30,589 bases of DNA from a virus, in IMG/VR virus record IMGVR_UViG_3300006793_000154, positions 1 to 30,589 of that record. One strand, 5' to 3'. This document shows, in pieces, positions 20,025 through 28,132 of this stretch. How positions within the stretch are numbered: position 1 is the first letter of the stretch; each line of letters opens with the position of its first letter. Under the pieces are notes generated by a model, which was not told where the DNA came from, did not search any database, and worked only from the letters and a program-made list of their open reading frames with translations. A program made the position numbers and the translations under genes.

Positions 20025-21983
20025 ATGGCTGGCGCAAAGGGTAAGTCGCGTCGGTTTGAGCCGGTAAACGTATCTGGAATAGATACGCGAATCTGGCAAG
20101 AGAAGGGGTCTTCCAACGACACCGAGGGTGTTGTCTTCACGCTGCGCGGCGAAGTCGCAAAGGTGAAGGGCATCTCAAAGCTAGTTCAGTGGAGCGGTGG
20201 GGATGCAGACCCAGGCTTCTCTACGAACGGCGCTTTCGGCCTGTACCAGCTTCACCATCATGGAAGCACCGAGTTGCTTATTGCCTATGAAGACGAGGTA
20301 GCAGTCCTCGAGGGCAATACTCTGAATACGGTTGCCGATGGCTTTAGGTCTCAGCGCAGAAGCAGAGACGCTGTACGAGCCTGTCGGTATGCAGACATGC
20401 TGATGTTCTTCGACGGGCAAAACCAGAATGTCCGTTTTGACGGTCACCTCAAAGCGCCTTTAGGCGTGACTGCCCCACCCCCTCCTGTGCGTACTGCGGT
20501 CCTCAACACAAAGAGCGCAAGCACCCTGTTTAGCGAACTAGCTATTACAAAGGGGACGGTGGATGTGACTTACAGTTACGTCCAGACCTACATCAACGAC
20601 AGAGGACAAGAAAGCGAAGCGTCCTTCATTACCTCGACAAACGACTCCGGGGTATCAACAGACGACTTCTTCAATATCGCTGTCGTCTCAGACTGCACCC
20701 CACAGCAAGAGAACGTTGTCGCCCGTAACTTCTATCGCGCGACAGACGGCATTACCTACACCTTGATTCGCCGCCTTAACGGCATCAAGGGGCAGCTATT
20801 CATGGACTACATCGGGGCGGGCAACGAGCCTTCGACAGTGTCCTTGTTTGCCGAAGGTAGTAACTCTCCTCCTCCGGTATGCAAAAGCGCATTCGTGTTT
20901 CGCGGCAGGACTTACTACTGGGGCGTCAGCGACACCCCGTCTTTCCTGTACTACAGCAAGACTAACTCTCCAGAAGCAGTGCCCACACAGAACGTGCTCG
21001 ACGTTTCATCGTTTGATGGAGACGTGATTACCGGCGCATCTGTGGCAAACGACTACGCGCTCGTCTTCAAGAGGAACAGCATCTTCTTGTTGTCGCATGA
21101 CCGCGATGACAACCCGCTTCTTTCGCCTATCAGTCGAGGCGTGGGTGCGGTGTCTGACCTTGGCATTGTCCAGTTTGACGGTCGCGTGTACTTCCTTAGC
21201 GACGACGGTTTCTTCGTCACAGACGGCTCCCAGACAAAGCCACTGTCTCGAGAACTAGACGAGATGGTTCGCCTTCTCCCCCCTGCTTATCTGCAGGACT
21301 CTTTCGGGTGGGCAGACCGCTCAGGGAGAAGGGTTTACTTGTCGGTAAACGCTGGGGCTTCGGACTACAACAATGAGGTGTGGGCTATCCACATCGACAC
21401 GGGCGCCATCACCCGCCTTACTGGGTTCGTGTTAGGCGCTGCAATCAACTACAAGCAGGAGACTGTTGTCATATTCCAGTCGGAGTCTGGGGGCTCAAAG
21501 AAGTGGGAGCTGGGCCTTTGGGACGCTGACGACAACATCCGCGATACGGCATACAAGGGTCGTTGGGAGACTCGCTGGTTGGACATGGGAGACCCTGGTG
21601 CTGACAAAAGGTTCAGCCACGTCATGGTGTACTACGTTCAAGACGGCTCGCACAGCATCTCCATCGACTGGGCGTCGTCATGGGATGAGCGAACAGACGC
21701 GGGGACAGGATCTGCGACTCTTACTTACGTTGACCCTGACGGGAACAACGACGCTGTTCTTTGGGACTCAGGAAGTTGGGACACCTCGAGAAAGTGGGAC
21801 GGCGCACGTATTAGGTCTGTCCGGGTAGACATTACGAGCGACGATCAGGTCAGCGTCCTGGGCAAGTGCATTCGGTTTGGTTTCCAGACAACAGGGTCAA
21901 ACACGCCATTCCATATCGCTGGCTTCGAGGTCTTCTATGAGGACCACGGCTCGCGACAGGACGGCACCGATGCAACGTTCTGA
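20025..21983 (+). CDS. Tail nozzle / DNA-stabilisation-like protein
   Basis: The 652-residue product begins MAGAKGKSRRFEPVNVSGID and continues with repeated beta-blades (VVFTLRGEVAKVKGISKLVQW, LYQLHHHGSTELLIAYEDEVAVLEG, YADMLMFFDGQNQNVRFDG), then DYALVFKRNSIFLLSHD, GIVQFDGRVYFLSDDGFFVTDG and VWAIHIDTGAITRLTGFV. This looks like the beta-propeller that closes the tail tip in short-tailed phages. Residues about 179-265 (VTYSYVQTYINDRGQESEAS...VVARNFYRATDGITYTLIRRLNG) are an Ig-like insert similar to that of the upstream gene. The C-terminus (FHIAGFEVFYEDHG) resembles the lectin-like end of such proteins. The ATG directly follows the upstream TAG, so translation is probably coupled. Classification is by pattern only. 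Confidence 0.7.
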   Translation: MAGAKGKSRRFEPVNVSGIDTRIWQEKGSSNDTEGVVFTLRGEVAKVKGISKLVQWSGGDADPGFSTNGAFGLYQLHHHGSTELLIAYEDEVAVLEGNTLNTVADGFRSQRRSRDAVRACRYADMLMFFDGQNQNVRFDGHLKAPLGVTAPPPPVRTAVLNTKSASTLFSELAITKGTVDVTYSYVQTYINDRGQESEASFITSTNDSGVSTDDFFNIAVVSDCTPQQENVVARNFYRATDGITYTLIRRLNGIKGQLFMDYIGAGNEPSTVSLFAEGSNSPPPVCKSAFVFRGRTYYWGVSDTPSFLYYSKTNSPEAVPTQNVLDVSSFDGDVITGASVANDYALVFKRNSIFLLSHDRDDNPLLSPISRGVGAVSDLGIVQFDGRVYFLSDDGFFVTDGSQTKPLSRELDEMVRLLPPAYLQDSFGWADRSGRRVYLSVNAGASDYNNEVWAIHIDTGAITRLTGFVLGAAINYKQETVVIFQSESGGSKKWELGLWDADDNIRDTAYKGRWETRWLDMGDPGADKRFSHVMVYYVQDGSHSISIDWASSWDERTDAGTGSATLTYVDPDGNNDAVLWDSGSWDTSRKWDGARIRSVRVDITSDDQVSVLGKCIRFGFQTTGSNTPFHIAGFEVFYEDHGSRQDGTDATF

Positions 21984-22167
21984 GATATTACGAAGGATTG
22001 AAATTGCTATCAGGTCACTAGACGTTGGTGTAACTACAGGCCAGTTGAATGCGAACTTCCTTAACGGATTGAACATGGCTCTTCGCCAGATAGGCGCACC
22101 GACAGTTCCTAACCTTGACGATGAGGCGCCGCTGTTTCGCGCAATGATTCGACTGGAGGCTGAGTAA
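21970..22167 (+). CDS. Small helical hypothetical protein (65 aa)
   Basis: The product begins MQRSEILRRIEIAIRSLDVG and continues with NANFLNGLNMALRQIGAPTVPNLDDEAPLFRAMIRLEAE: three amphipathic helices. The start at 21970 overlaps the upstream gene by 14 bases and the stop overlaps the next start as TAATG. A longer frame from 21877 would lie in the upstream gene and is rejected. Position among tail-tip genes suggests a chaperone or small virion protein. Not recognised. Confidence 0.6.
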   Translation: MQRSEILRRIEIAIRSLDVGVTTGQLNANFLNGLNMALRQIGAPTVPNLDDEAPLFRAMIRLEAE

Positions 22168-22823
22168 TGCATTACAAGCCGAAGTTTGTTTTCCATAGCG
22201 GGTATGTGGCAAACGCAGACAGCCTCATGCGGGAGTTCCACCGGGCTCAAGAAGCAGTAAGCGATGTAGACCAAAACAATCTGAAAGACCTAGGTGTTGC
22301 AGGGATTCTTGCCCTCACTCCGTCTGGCAATCAGAACACCACAACGTTTACGCACGACACGTCTTTGCTCATTACAGACCCGAATCCGGGTAACCCAGAA
22401 GCAATGACAACGATTACTACGGGGTCGGTAAAGACAGCCCGTGGGGCGTGGATTCCGATTTACAACGGAGCGGGCTCATCAACGCCAGTATCCCTTGAGT
22501 TTACCGTTCAGAACGCGATGTTCATGGTCATCATCGGACAGGTCGAGTGGAAGGCTGCTGCGGGAACGCTTCCATTGACCCCGTATCGAGGTATTCGTCT
22601 AAGGCTTTTAATAGACGGAAAGCCATCAGATACGGTCATCACGGTGCCTGCAGAGCAAAACACAGGCTCTGACGCCTATTGGTCTGCGTGCGTAGAGGAG
22701 TGCATTTTCCTCCAACCTGGCCCACACATTATTCAGATGCAGGGGGCAGAGCTTAGGCAAAACGACAGCGAAATAGCCTACGTGAACAAGAGGACAATAC
22801 TTGCGATGGGCTTTGCTCGATGA
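22167..22823 (+). CDS. Virion protein, first of a three-gene paralogous set
   Basis: The 218-residue product begins MHYKPKFVFHSGYVANADSLMREFHRAQEAVSDVDQNNL, a helical start of about 45 residues, then a beta domain (VSLEFTVQNAMFMVIIGQVEWKAA, YRGIRLRLLIDGKPSDTVITVPAEQ, GPHIIQMQGAELRQ) ending TILAMGFAR. The following two genes repeat this plan: a short N-terminal part with F/L and Val-Asn residues, a beta sandwich, and a final hydrophobic strand plus Arg. Such proteins after the tail nozzle are good candidates for tail-tip or fibre parts, but no receptor-binding motif is visible. The ATG overlaps the upstream stop as TAATG. Confidence 0.65.
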   Translation: MHYKPKFVFHSGYVANADSLMREFHRAQEAVSDVDQNNLKDLGVAGILALTPSGNQNTTTFTHDTSLLITDPNPGNPEAMTTITTGSVKTARGAWIPIYNGAGSSTPVSLEFTVQNAMFMVIIGQVEWKAAAGTLPLTPYRGIRLRLLIDGKPSDTVITVPAEQNTGSDAYWSACVEECIFLQPGPHIIQMQGAELRQNDSEIAYVNKRTILAMGFAR

Positions 22824-23353
22824 GCTACACCTACCGAATCCGGCTGGGCGACGACCTTGACGCTGCAGATACGCAGAAGAACTTCAATGACCTGCGAGAC
22901 ATGGTCAACACTGGGGGTGTCGGACCAGAAGATGTTGAGTTTGGCGCAGTCCACACTCGCCATTGCGAGACAGCAACAGCCTGGAAAAGCTTAGAGACAA
23001 AGTCTGCTGCTGCCGGTGCGCTTACGGGTAGCTTTGTGGCTAGGATCGGGGCATCTCCAGCGACCTATACGACGTTTAACACCCAGGCTTTTCTTGTAAG
23101 AGCGTCTGTTGTCGTCGAGCCAACAAACACAGGTGCGTCGGTTGAGCTTCAGATTTCAATATCTGGGTCTGCGGTTGTCTCCCGCGTTTTTGACTTAATC
23201 GGAACGACCGCTCCGCTTGACAGCAAACAGGTAATCAAGATCGCCTGGATGGCGGTTGCTACTGCAGACACGATGGTCGTTGAGCTTGACGCCAAGGGCA
23301 CAAACGCACAAATCAACAGCGGGACGATGTCGGTCCTTGCGGTTCGGAGATAG
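22820..23353 (+). CDS. Virion protein, second of the paralogous set
   Basis: The 177-residue product begins MSYTYRIRLGDDLDAADTQKNFNDLRDMVNTGGVGPEDVEFGAVHTRHC, where the F-N-D-L-x-x-x-V-N segment matches FSDLGTAVN of the next gene. The rest is a beta sandwich (FLVRASVVVEPTNTGASVELQISISGSAVVSRVFDLIG, ADTMVVELDAKG) ending TMSVLAVRR. It overlaps the upstream gene as ATGA. Likely a virion surface or tail-tip component; no specific function is visible. Confidence 0.65.
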   Translation: MSYTYRIRLGDDLDAADTQKNFNDLRDMVNTGGVGPEDVEFGAVHTRHCETATAWKSLETKSAAAGALTGSFVARIGASPATYTTFNTQAFLVRASVVVEPTNTGASVELQISISGSAVVSRVFDLIGTTAPLDSKQVIKIAWMAVATADTMVVELDAKGTNAQINSGTMSVLAVRR

Positions 23354-23355
23354 CG

Positions 23356-24057
23356 ATGGCGACGTATTCCCCGCCGACTATCAATGATGGAGACTCGTTT
23401 GACTCGGCCACGGTAAACACCGGGTTTAGTGATTTGGGCACAGCGGTAAACGCTGCGGTTGATGTAAACAACATCGCGGCAAACACGCTCGATGCGACGT
23501 GTTTCCACAAGAACTCTCTTACAGAGGTTTGGTCTGTAGACAACCGTGGGCTGACGGCGTCTCTGCCTATCAGGTTTGCTGGCGCCGCTGACGCAGACAC
23601 GCTCATCATCCAGTCTGGAAGTTACTTCGACCTTCTTAATAGGTTCGACGTAGAGGACTTGTCCCTTCGCTTCTACATGAAGAACCAGGGAGACCTGAGC
23701 ATCAGTGCGACGGTAGATCTTCTGTACGCGAAGACTGCGATTTACACATCTTCCAACACGTTTACCCATGTCGTAAGCGCACAGTTGTATTTAGACGGGA
23801 CCGCAATCCTTACCCTTCCTCTTCAGCAAATTGAGGTTGGAGAAGACTCAACCCGATTGCCACTGCCTGTCCACCTAGACCATGTGGCGAGCAGTGTTTC
23901 TGCTGGTTGGCATGACCTCTGGGTACATTTGGACTTTCGCTCGAGCACAGTAAGCCCAGTCATCGGGGGAGGCGCTGCGCCCGCTGCTCAACAGGGTGGC
24001 TTTATCCAGTGGAAGTGCGGCGGTCGAAGTCTGAACGTAGTTGCCTTGTACCGTTGA
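23356..24057 (+). CDS. Virion protein, third of the paralogous set
   Basis: The 233-residue product begins MATYSPPTINDGDSFDSATVNTGFSDLGTAVNAAVDVNNI, a pattern seen at N-termini of small phage tail proteins that trimerise. The C-terminal domain (about 60-233) is beta-rich (PIRFAGAADADTLIIQSG, LSISATVDLLYAKTAIYTSSN, VSAQLYLDGTAILTLPLQQIEVG) and ends GGFIQWKCGGRSLNVVALYR, resembling the ends of the two upstream genes. GGAG precedes the start, two bases after the upstream stop. It is the longest of the three and may be the outermost part, which is an inference. Confidence 0.65.
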   Translation: MATYSPPTINDGDSFDSATVNTGFSDLGTAVNAAVDVNNIAANTLDATCFHKNSLTEVWSVDNRGLTASLPIRFAGAADADTLIIQSGSYFDLLNRFDVEDLSLRFYMKNQGDLSISATVDLLYAKTAIYTSSNTFTHVVSAQLYLDGTAILTLPLQQIEVGEDSTRLPLPVHLDHVASSVSAGWHDLWVHLDFRSSTVSPVIGGGAAPAAQQGGFIQWKCGGRSLNVVALYR

Positions 24058-24075
24058 CGGAGTACCCTAAAAACA

Positions 24076-24633
24076 ATGGCTAATAACTTCAGCAAGCCCA
24101 TGTTTCCAACGACCCCATTCCGCGATTTGGGGGAGCCGGAGTACATGCAGAGAACTTTTTCAGAGGCTCCGTTTCGCCAGCAGGCTCGACGAGAGCGTCA
24201 GCTCTCTATGCAGAGTGCTTTGTCCGGTGTCGGGCGAGCCCCAGGTGACATCCCTGTTCGTGCAACTTCTGCTGGTTTGCGCGGTGTAGACCTTGCCCAG
24301 GCTGGCGCTGCTCAACTGGACAGACAGCTTGTGCCTTCTGCTATCGGCCTGAGCGCAGACCTTATTGAGATGCAGCGTAAGAGGCGGCTTCTTGCTGAAG
24401 AGTCTATGCGGCGAGATGCTCTTCGTCGTTCAAGAGAGCAAGCGATAGGTCGTGCAGTTGGCTCTGGTGCCGAGTACGCTTCCGCGCTTTTGCAAAGGAA
24501 CCTTGGTCCGTTGGCGGATCGTTTCTTGTCCGGTCTTGATACTCAGCCTGTCGGAAGTCTTGACCTAGAGTCCGACACTACAAGAGTTCAGCTTCCCGGC
24601 GGAAGCACAGCAATGCTTGGGGAGATTGCGTAA
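24076..24633 (+). CDS. Presumed internal virion protein, small (185 aa)
   Basis: The product begins MANNFSKPMFPTTPFRDLGEPEYMQRTFSEAPFRQQARRERQLSMQ and is Arg/Gln/Ala-rich and mainly helical (LSADLIEMQRKRRLLAEESMRRDALRRSREQA). Such composition and position after tail genes is common in podovirus ejection proteins that enter the host with the DNA. No catalytic motif or membrane segment is evident. It overlaps the next gene as TAATG. The call rests on context and composition. Confidence 0.55.
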   Translation: MANNFSKPMFPTTPFRDLGEPEYMQRTFSEAPFRQQARRERQLSMQSALSGVGRAPGDIPVRATSAGLRGVDLAQAGAAQLDRQLVPSAIGLSADLIEMQRKRRLLAEESMRRDALRRSREQAIGRAVGSGAEYASALLQRNLGPLADRFLSGLDTQPVGSLDLESDTTRVQLPGGSTAMLGEIA

Positions 24634-25412
24634 TGGCTGTCGGGGATAGAATTGAGACTCAGGACGAACTGCTTCGCAGGCTTGAGGCTGGCCGCGCAAC
24701 TGAGAGGGCTGCTGGCAAAAACATCGGCCCAGGCAAGCGAATCACAGGCCAGGAGATTTACGACCGATTCATTCGCCCAGGCGAAGAGAAGGAGGTTCGT
24801 CAAATCATGGGTCGCCTTCAGCAGGGCCAGGGTCGAGGAAGGGCTCTTGCAGAGGCTTTGAATGAAGACCTGTCGAAGCGTATGGGTTTTGGCGGAACTG
24901 CGCTTGAGAACGCTCTCGGCTCTTCTATGGACCAGGTTATGGCGCGTCGTCAGTCTGAGGCTGCGGAGACAGCGAGAAAGCGACTGTCTCAGATGTCTCA
25001 AGACCCTGCTCGGTTTGACCTTCTTCGACGAGCAAACGAAGCAGTCGGAAGGCGGCTTGCTAGAGACGCGGCGGGTAACCAAGTCTGGTCGGTAATTGAC
25101 GCTGCAATAGGCACTGGCTTGCAGGCTGCTGGAGGTCCATTTGCCGGTCTCGGCGCTGCCATCCAGGCTATTGGCGCTGGTCGCTCGGCACACGCCTCTG
25201 GGATTATCGGCGCCGAAGGCGACATCCAGTCAAGGAACCTGAGCCCAGGAAACATTAACGCTTTGGACTTGTCCTCTCTGGCTAGCACTATTCCTAGTGC
25301 AGGTGGCGGAAGACAGGGTCAGTCCGCAACAGGATTCCAGGGGGCCGGAAGGCAACGGGCATCCGCATACCGTCGAGCCCTCGAGGACGACTACGGAGAC
25401 TTCTATGGCTGA
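24633..25412 (+). CDS. Presumed internal virion protein (259 aa)
   Basis: The product begins MAVGDRIETQDELLRRLEAG, is helical and Arg/Gln-rich for about 140 residues (MDQVMARRQSEAAETARKRLSQMS), then has a Gly/Ala-rich hydrophobic stretch (about 155-190, VIDAAIGTGLQAAGGPFAGLGAAIQAIGAG) that could be membrane-active, and a Gly/Gln-rich tail. Hydrophobic Gly/Ala stretches are known in ejection proteins that form transient channels; that is an analogy only. It overlaps the upstream stop by one base and the next start by eight. Confidence 0.55.
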   Translation: MAVGDRIETQDELLRRLEAGRATERAAGKNIGPGKRITGQEIYDRFIRPGEEKEVRQIMGRLQQGQGRGRALAEALNEDLSKRMGFGGTALENALGSSMDQVMARRQSEAAETARKRLSQMSQDPARFDLLRRANEAVGRRLARDAAGNQVWSVIDAAIGTGLQAAGGPFAGLGAAIQAIGAGRSAHASGIIGAEGDIQSRNLSPGNINALDLSSLASTIPSAGGGRQGQSATGFQGAGRQRASAYRRALEDDYGDFYG

Positions 25413-26451
25413 TTACAGCAACCCCGAAACAAAGGCGCTGTACGAGCGTTACATGTCACAGGGTCTCGAGCAGGGACTCAGCGCACCGGCAGCGTCTGCT
25501 ATCGCTCAGAGGACGGTAGAGGGGACGCTGGGGCAGTTGCGTCCTGGCGGGACTCAGGCTTCTATCTGGGGCTCAGGGCAAGACCAGTCAGAGGCGCGAA
25601 ACGCCGCTCTTGCTCGAGTAGCTCAAGAGGCTCCGTCTTCCGGTGGGTTCTTCGACCAGTTCGCCAAAGAGACTGTTCGTCCAGCCCCTGTTCGCAGGGC
25701 TGTAGCTCGAAGAAGGGTTGCGCCCCGTGGGATGGACATGGGTTTTCTTAACAACACAGAGGCTGACAACCGCGAGTTGATGAGAATGGCCCTCAATGCT
25801 GGAAACGACGAGCAGACTCTGAACCGCTTTCGTCAGCAGATCCAAAACCAAAAAATGGACCGACTGTCTGCCGACGGAGACAATCTTCGGAACTTTCGCC
25901 AGCAGCGCCAGCAGCGCCAGCAGAGGCAGATGGAAGACGACGAAGAGACCTTGCGTAGGTTTAGACAGCAGAGGCAGATGGAGGGTCTAATGCGCGCGGC
26001 CCAAAGAGAGACACCGCGTCAACCAGAGACTCTGGAGATTCCACCCACGCCGCCACTCAGCCCGAGAGCTTATGTGAGAATCAACACGCCCGATGAAAAC
26101 GCCCGACTACTGAGAATGGCCGAAAGAGATGCCAGCCTCAGCGACTATGTGAGAAGCAACACAAGGGCCGAAAACGATGCGTTGATGGATGCTTTCCCGC
26201 AAAGGAACATGCCACAAATGTCCCTCGACCTGATGGAAAGAGCCAGGCAGGATGCGACGGACAGAGAAGACGCAAGAGAGCGCCGCCGCAGGCTTGCTCA
26301 AGAGCTACAGGCTGAAGCAGAGTACGGGCAGTTCCTTGCGGACTCTCAAGCAGCGGCTGGCATGGGCCTATCTTCTGGAGAGCTTACTAGCGGTCAGCAG
26401 ATGTCCCGCGACCTGTACTCGTCGATGCGGCCAGGAATGGGAAGGCTCTAG
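25405..26451 (+). CDS. Gln/Arg-rich repeat protein, presumed internal virion protein
   Basis: The 348-residue product begins MADYSNPETKALYERYMSQG (start 25405, GGAG six bases upstream, within the upstream gene's end). Short repeats stand out: DEQTLNRFRQQIQ (135-147), GDNLRNFRQQRQ (158-169) and DEETLRRFRQQRQ (179-191); and NTEADNRELMRM (117-128), NTPDENARLLRM (227-238) and NTRAENDALMDA (252-263). The middle is almost wholly helical, with a Pro-rich break at 212-220. A 9-base DNA repeat (25897-25923) underlies the QQR run. It may be a long coiled-coil ejection protein. No catalytic domain is visible. Confidence 0.6.
   Translation: MADYSNPETKALYERYMSQGLEQGLSAPAASAIAQRTVEGTLGQLRPGGTQASIWGSGQDQSEARNAALARVAQEAPSSGGFFDQFAKETVRPAPVRRAVARRRVAPRGMDMGFLNNTEADNRELMRMALNAGNDEQTLNRFRQQIQNQKMDRLSADGDNLRNFRQQRQQRQQRQMEDDEETLRRFRQQRQMEGLMRAAQRETPRQPETLEIPPTPPLSPRAYVRINTPDENARLLRMAERDASLSDYVRSNTRAENDALMDAFPQRNMPQMSLDLMERARQDATDREDARERRRRLAQELQAEAEYGQFLADSQAAAGMGLSSGELTSGQQMSRDLYSSMRPGMGRL
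25897..25923 (+). repeat. Three tandem CGCCAGCAG units inside a gene
   Basis: Three perfect 9-base copies encode the Arg-Gln-Gln run in the 348-residue protein. Slippage-prone, so the copy number may vary between relatives. Confidence 0.85.
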
Positions 26452-26453
26452 GA

Positions 26454-28130
26454 ATGGCTCGCGCGAAATACACGGTTGACCCGGAAGCACTTTCGCTTGT
26501 TGGGCCAAACTCCTTTGCGGATGCGTTTTCATCCGCTTTGCGCGGGGCTCGCCTTGGCGATTCGATGGCGACCAGTGCGCTTAACCGTGAGCTTGGCCGT
26601 GAGCGGAATCGACGCATCGAAGACGACAGGAAGATTGCTGCGGCTATGTCGGTGAGCCCAGGGGGTGTTTCGGTAGCACCGACAGTGTCTTCTGGTAAGG
26701 GCAAGGCTTCTGCGGGCTCCGTTTCCTTTTCGCCTATTTCGATGTCTGACTGGCAAAGGCAAGCGGTTGGCGCTGCCAAAGCGGCTGAAATCCCAGACCT
26801 TAAGCTGCGACCGATGTTTGACGGTGACCCAGACATAATCTGGGGTACTCCAAAAACTAGTCGCCTCAACGTTCTAGCCAATGCGCCCGAAGGCTCTCCC
26901 GCAATGAGCGATGAAGAGCGCACGCTTTACGAGGCGGGGCTGGGCCTGACCGGGGGCGCCGCGTTAAGCGCAAATGAGTACTTCCGCCAGCAGCCGACAT
27001 CCGAGTCTCGGATAAGTCAGAAGGCTATGGAGCGAGTCCAGAGTGGCGAGCTTACTCCCAACCAGGCGGAAAGGTTTACGCAAGACGCTCTCGCGATGGA
27101 GAGAATGTCTCCGACGCGGGGCTTTGTCGATGTCCCCATGCAGAACCCTGCTGAGAGGGTTGGATACCGCTCCGACTACCTCCAGACTCCACAGGAGTTC
27201 CAGAGCTTTTTGCTTACGCGACGGGGAGACCTATCAAGAGCAGAGCTGGAAAAGACGCAACAGGACTACGAGAACTACTACGCGCAGCGAACAGGGATGT
27301 ACCGAGACGACATGTCTCTAATGCGTCGGGCTGCACAGATTGCTTCAGAGAGGGAGGCTCAAGAGGCCGCTCTTGCTGCGGAGGCTGCTGCAGACCAAAA
27401 GAGGAACAAACATCTTCCTGCGTACCGGGCTGTTCTTAAGCCAATACAGGCGAAGTTCAATTACAGCGACGAAGACATAGAAAACATAGCCTTCGCTGCA
27501 TACGAAAATGGCACTAACATCCTTGAATTCTCTAAGTTCACAGACAAAGCCGTCATGGACTCGCTTAAGGAGGAGGGGTTGGATTTGAGGAGCAAGAGGA
27601 CAACTGGGGTCGATGCAGAGAGGAATCGTCTCAGTAGGCAAAAGTACGAAGACACGGAAGCAAACCGCGTGGCGCTCGCGCAATCGGTATTCGGAGAAGT
27701 GTATAACGACTCAAAAGACAACCTGGGCCTCTCGGAGGATGAGTCTATCCAGCGTGCGGCGCTCGCATTCCGCGCTGTTGATGCAAATAAAGAAGGTGAT
27801 ATCTCAAAGGTCGTTCCTCGCTTTGGCGAGGCAGGTGGGGCTGAAATCGAAGGCGTTCCTGAGCGAGTTACTAAAGAGGATGCGCTCGTTTTTCTGCAAC
27901 CCCTTTCCGATAAGGGGGTTAGCTCGCAGATGATCAATTTGATGGCAGAAAGTTGGGCCAGAGGAGACCGTCAAGACGTAAGGCTCATGAGGCAACTGGT
28001 TGCCCCTGGCGCAAGCAAAGAGGACTTGGAGAGAGTCATAAAGAATTGGGAAAAGACCACGCAGAGTCAGGGCAGTAGCGCGGGTTCTTCTTCTGGGGAT
28101 AGCGAAATTATTTCGGTCGATCTGGGTTAA
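26454..28130 (+). CDS. Large presumed internal virion protein (558 aa)
   Basis: The product begins MARAKYTVDPEALSLVGPNSFADAFSSALRGARLGDSMATSALNRE. It has a Ser/Val/Gly-rich linker at about 65-95, a charged middle (SDEERTLYEAGLGLTGGAALSANEYFRQQP), an Ala/Glu-rich helix (AQIASEREAQEAALAAEAAADQKRNK) and a C-terminus with many Ser (SSAGSSSGDSEII). Several regions resemble the EF-hand-free helical modules of phage ejection proteins. AAGG lies about eight bases before the ATG, two bases after the upstream stop. The Ser/Gly tail may be a flexible linker. Unrecognised at family level. Confidence 0.6.
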   Translation: MARAKYTVDPEALSLVGPNSFADAFSSALRGARLGDSMATSALNRELGRERNRRIEDDRKIAAAMSVSPGGVSVAPTVSSGKGKASAGSVSFSPISMSDWQRQAVGAAKAAEIPDLKLRPMFDGDPDIIWGTPKTSRLNVLANAPEGSPAMSDEERTLYEAGLGLTGGAALSANEYFRQQPTSESRISQKAMERVQSGELTPNQAERFTQDALAMERMSPTRGFVDVPMQNPAERVGYRSDYLQTPQEFQSFLLTRRGDLSRAELEKTQQDYENYYAQRTGMYRDDMSLMRRAAQIASEREAQEAALAAEAAADQKRNKHLPAYRAVLKPIQAKFNYSDEDIENIAFAAYENGTNILEFSKFTDKAVMDSLKEEGLDLRSKRTTGVDAERNRLSRQKYEDTEANRVALAQSVFGEVYNDSKDNLGLSEDESIQRAALAFRAVDANKEGDISKVVPRFGEAGGAEIEGVPERVTKEDALVFLQPLSDKGVSSQMINLMAESWARGDRQDVRLMRQLVAPGASKEDLERVIKNWEKTTQSQGSSAGSSSGDSEIISVDLG

Positions 28131-28132
28131 CG

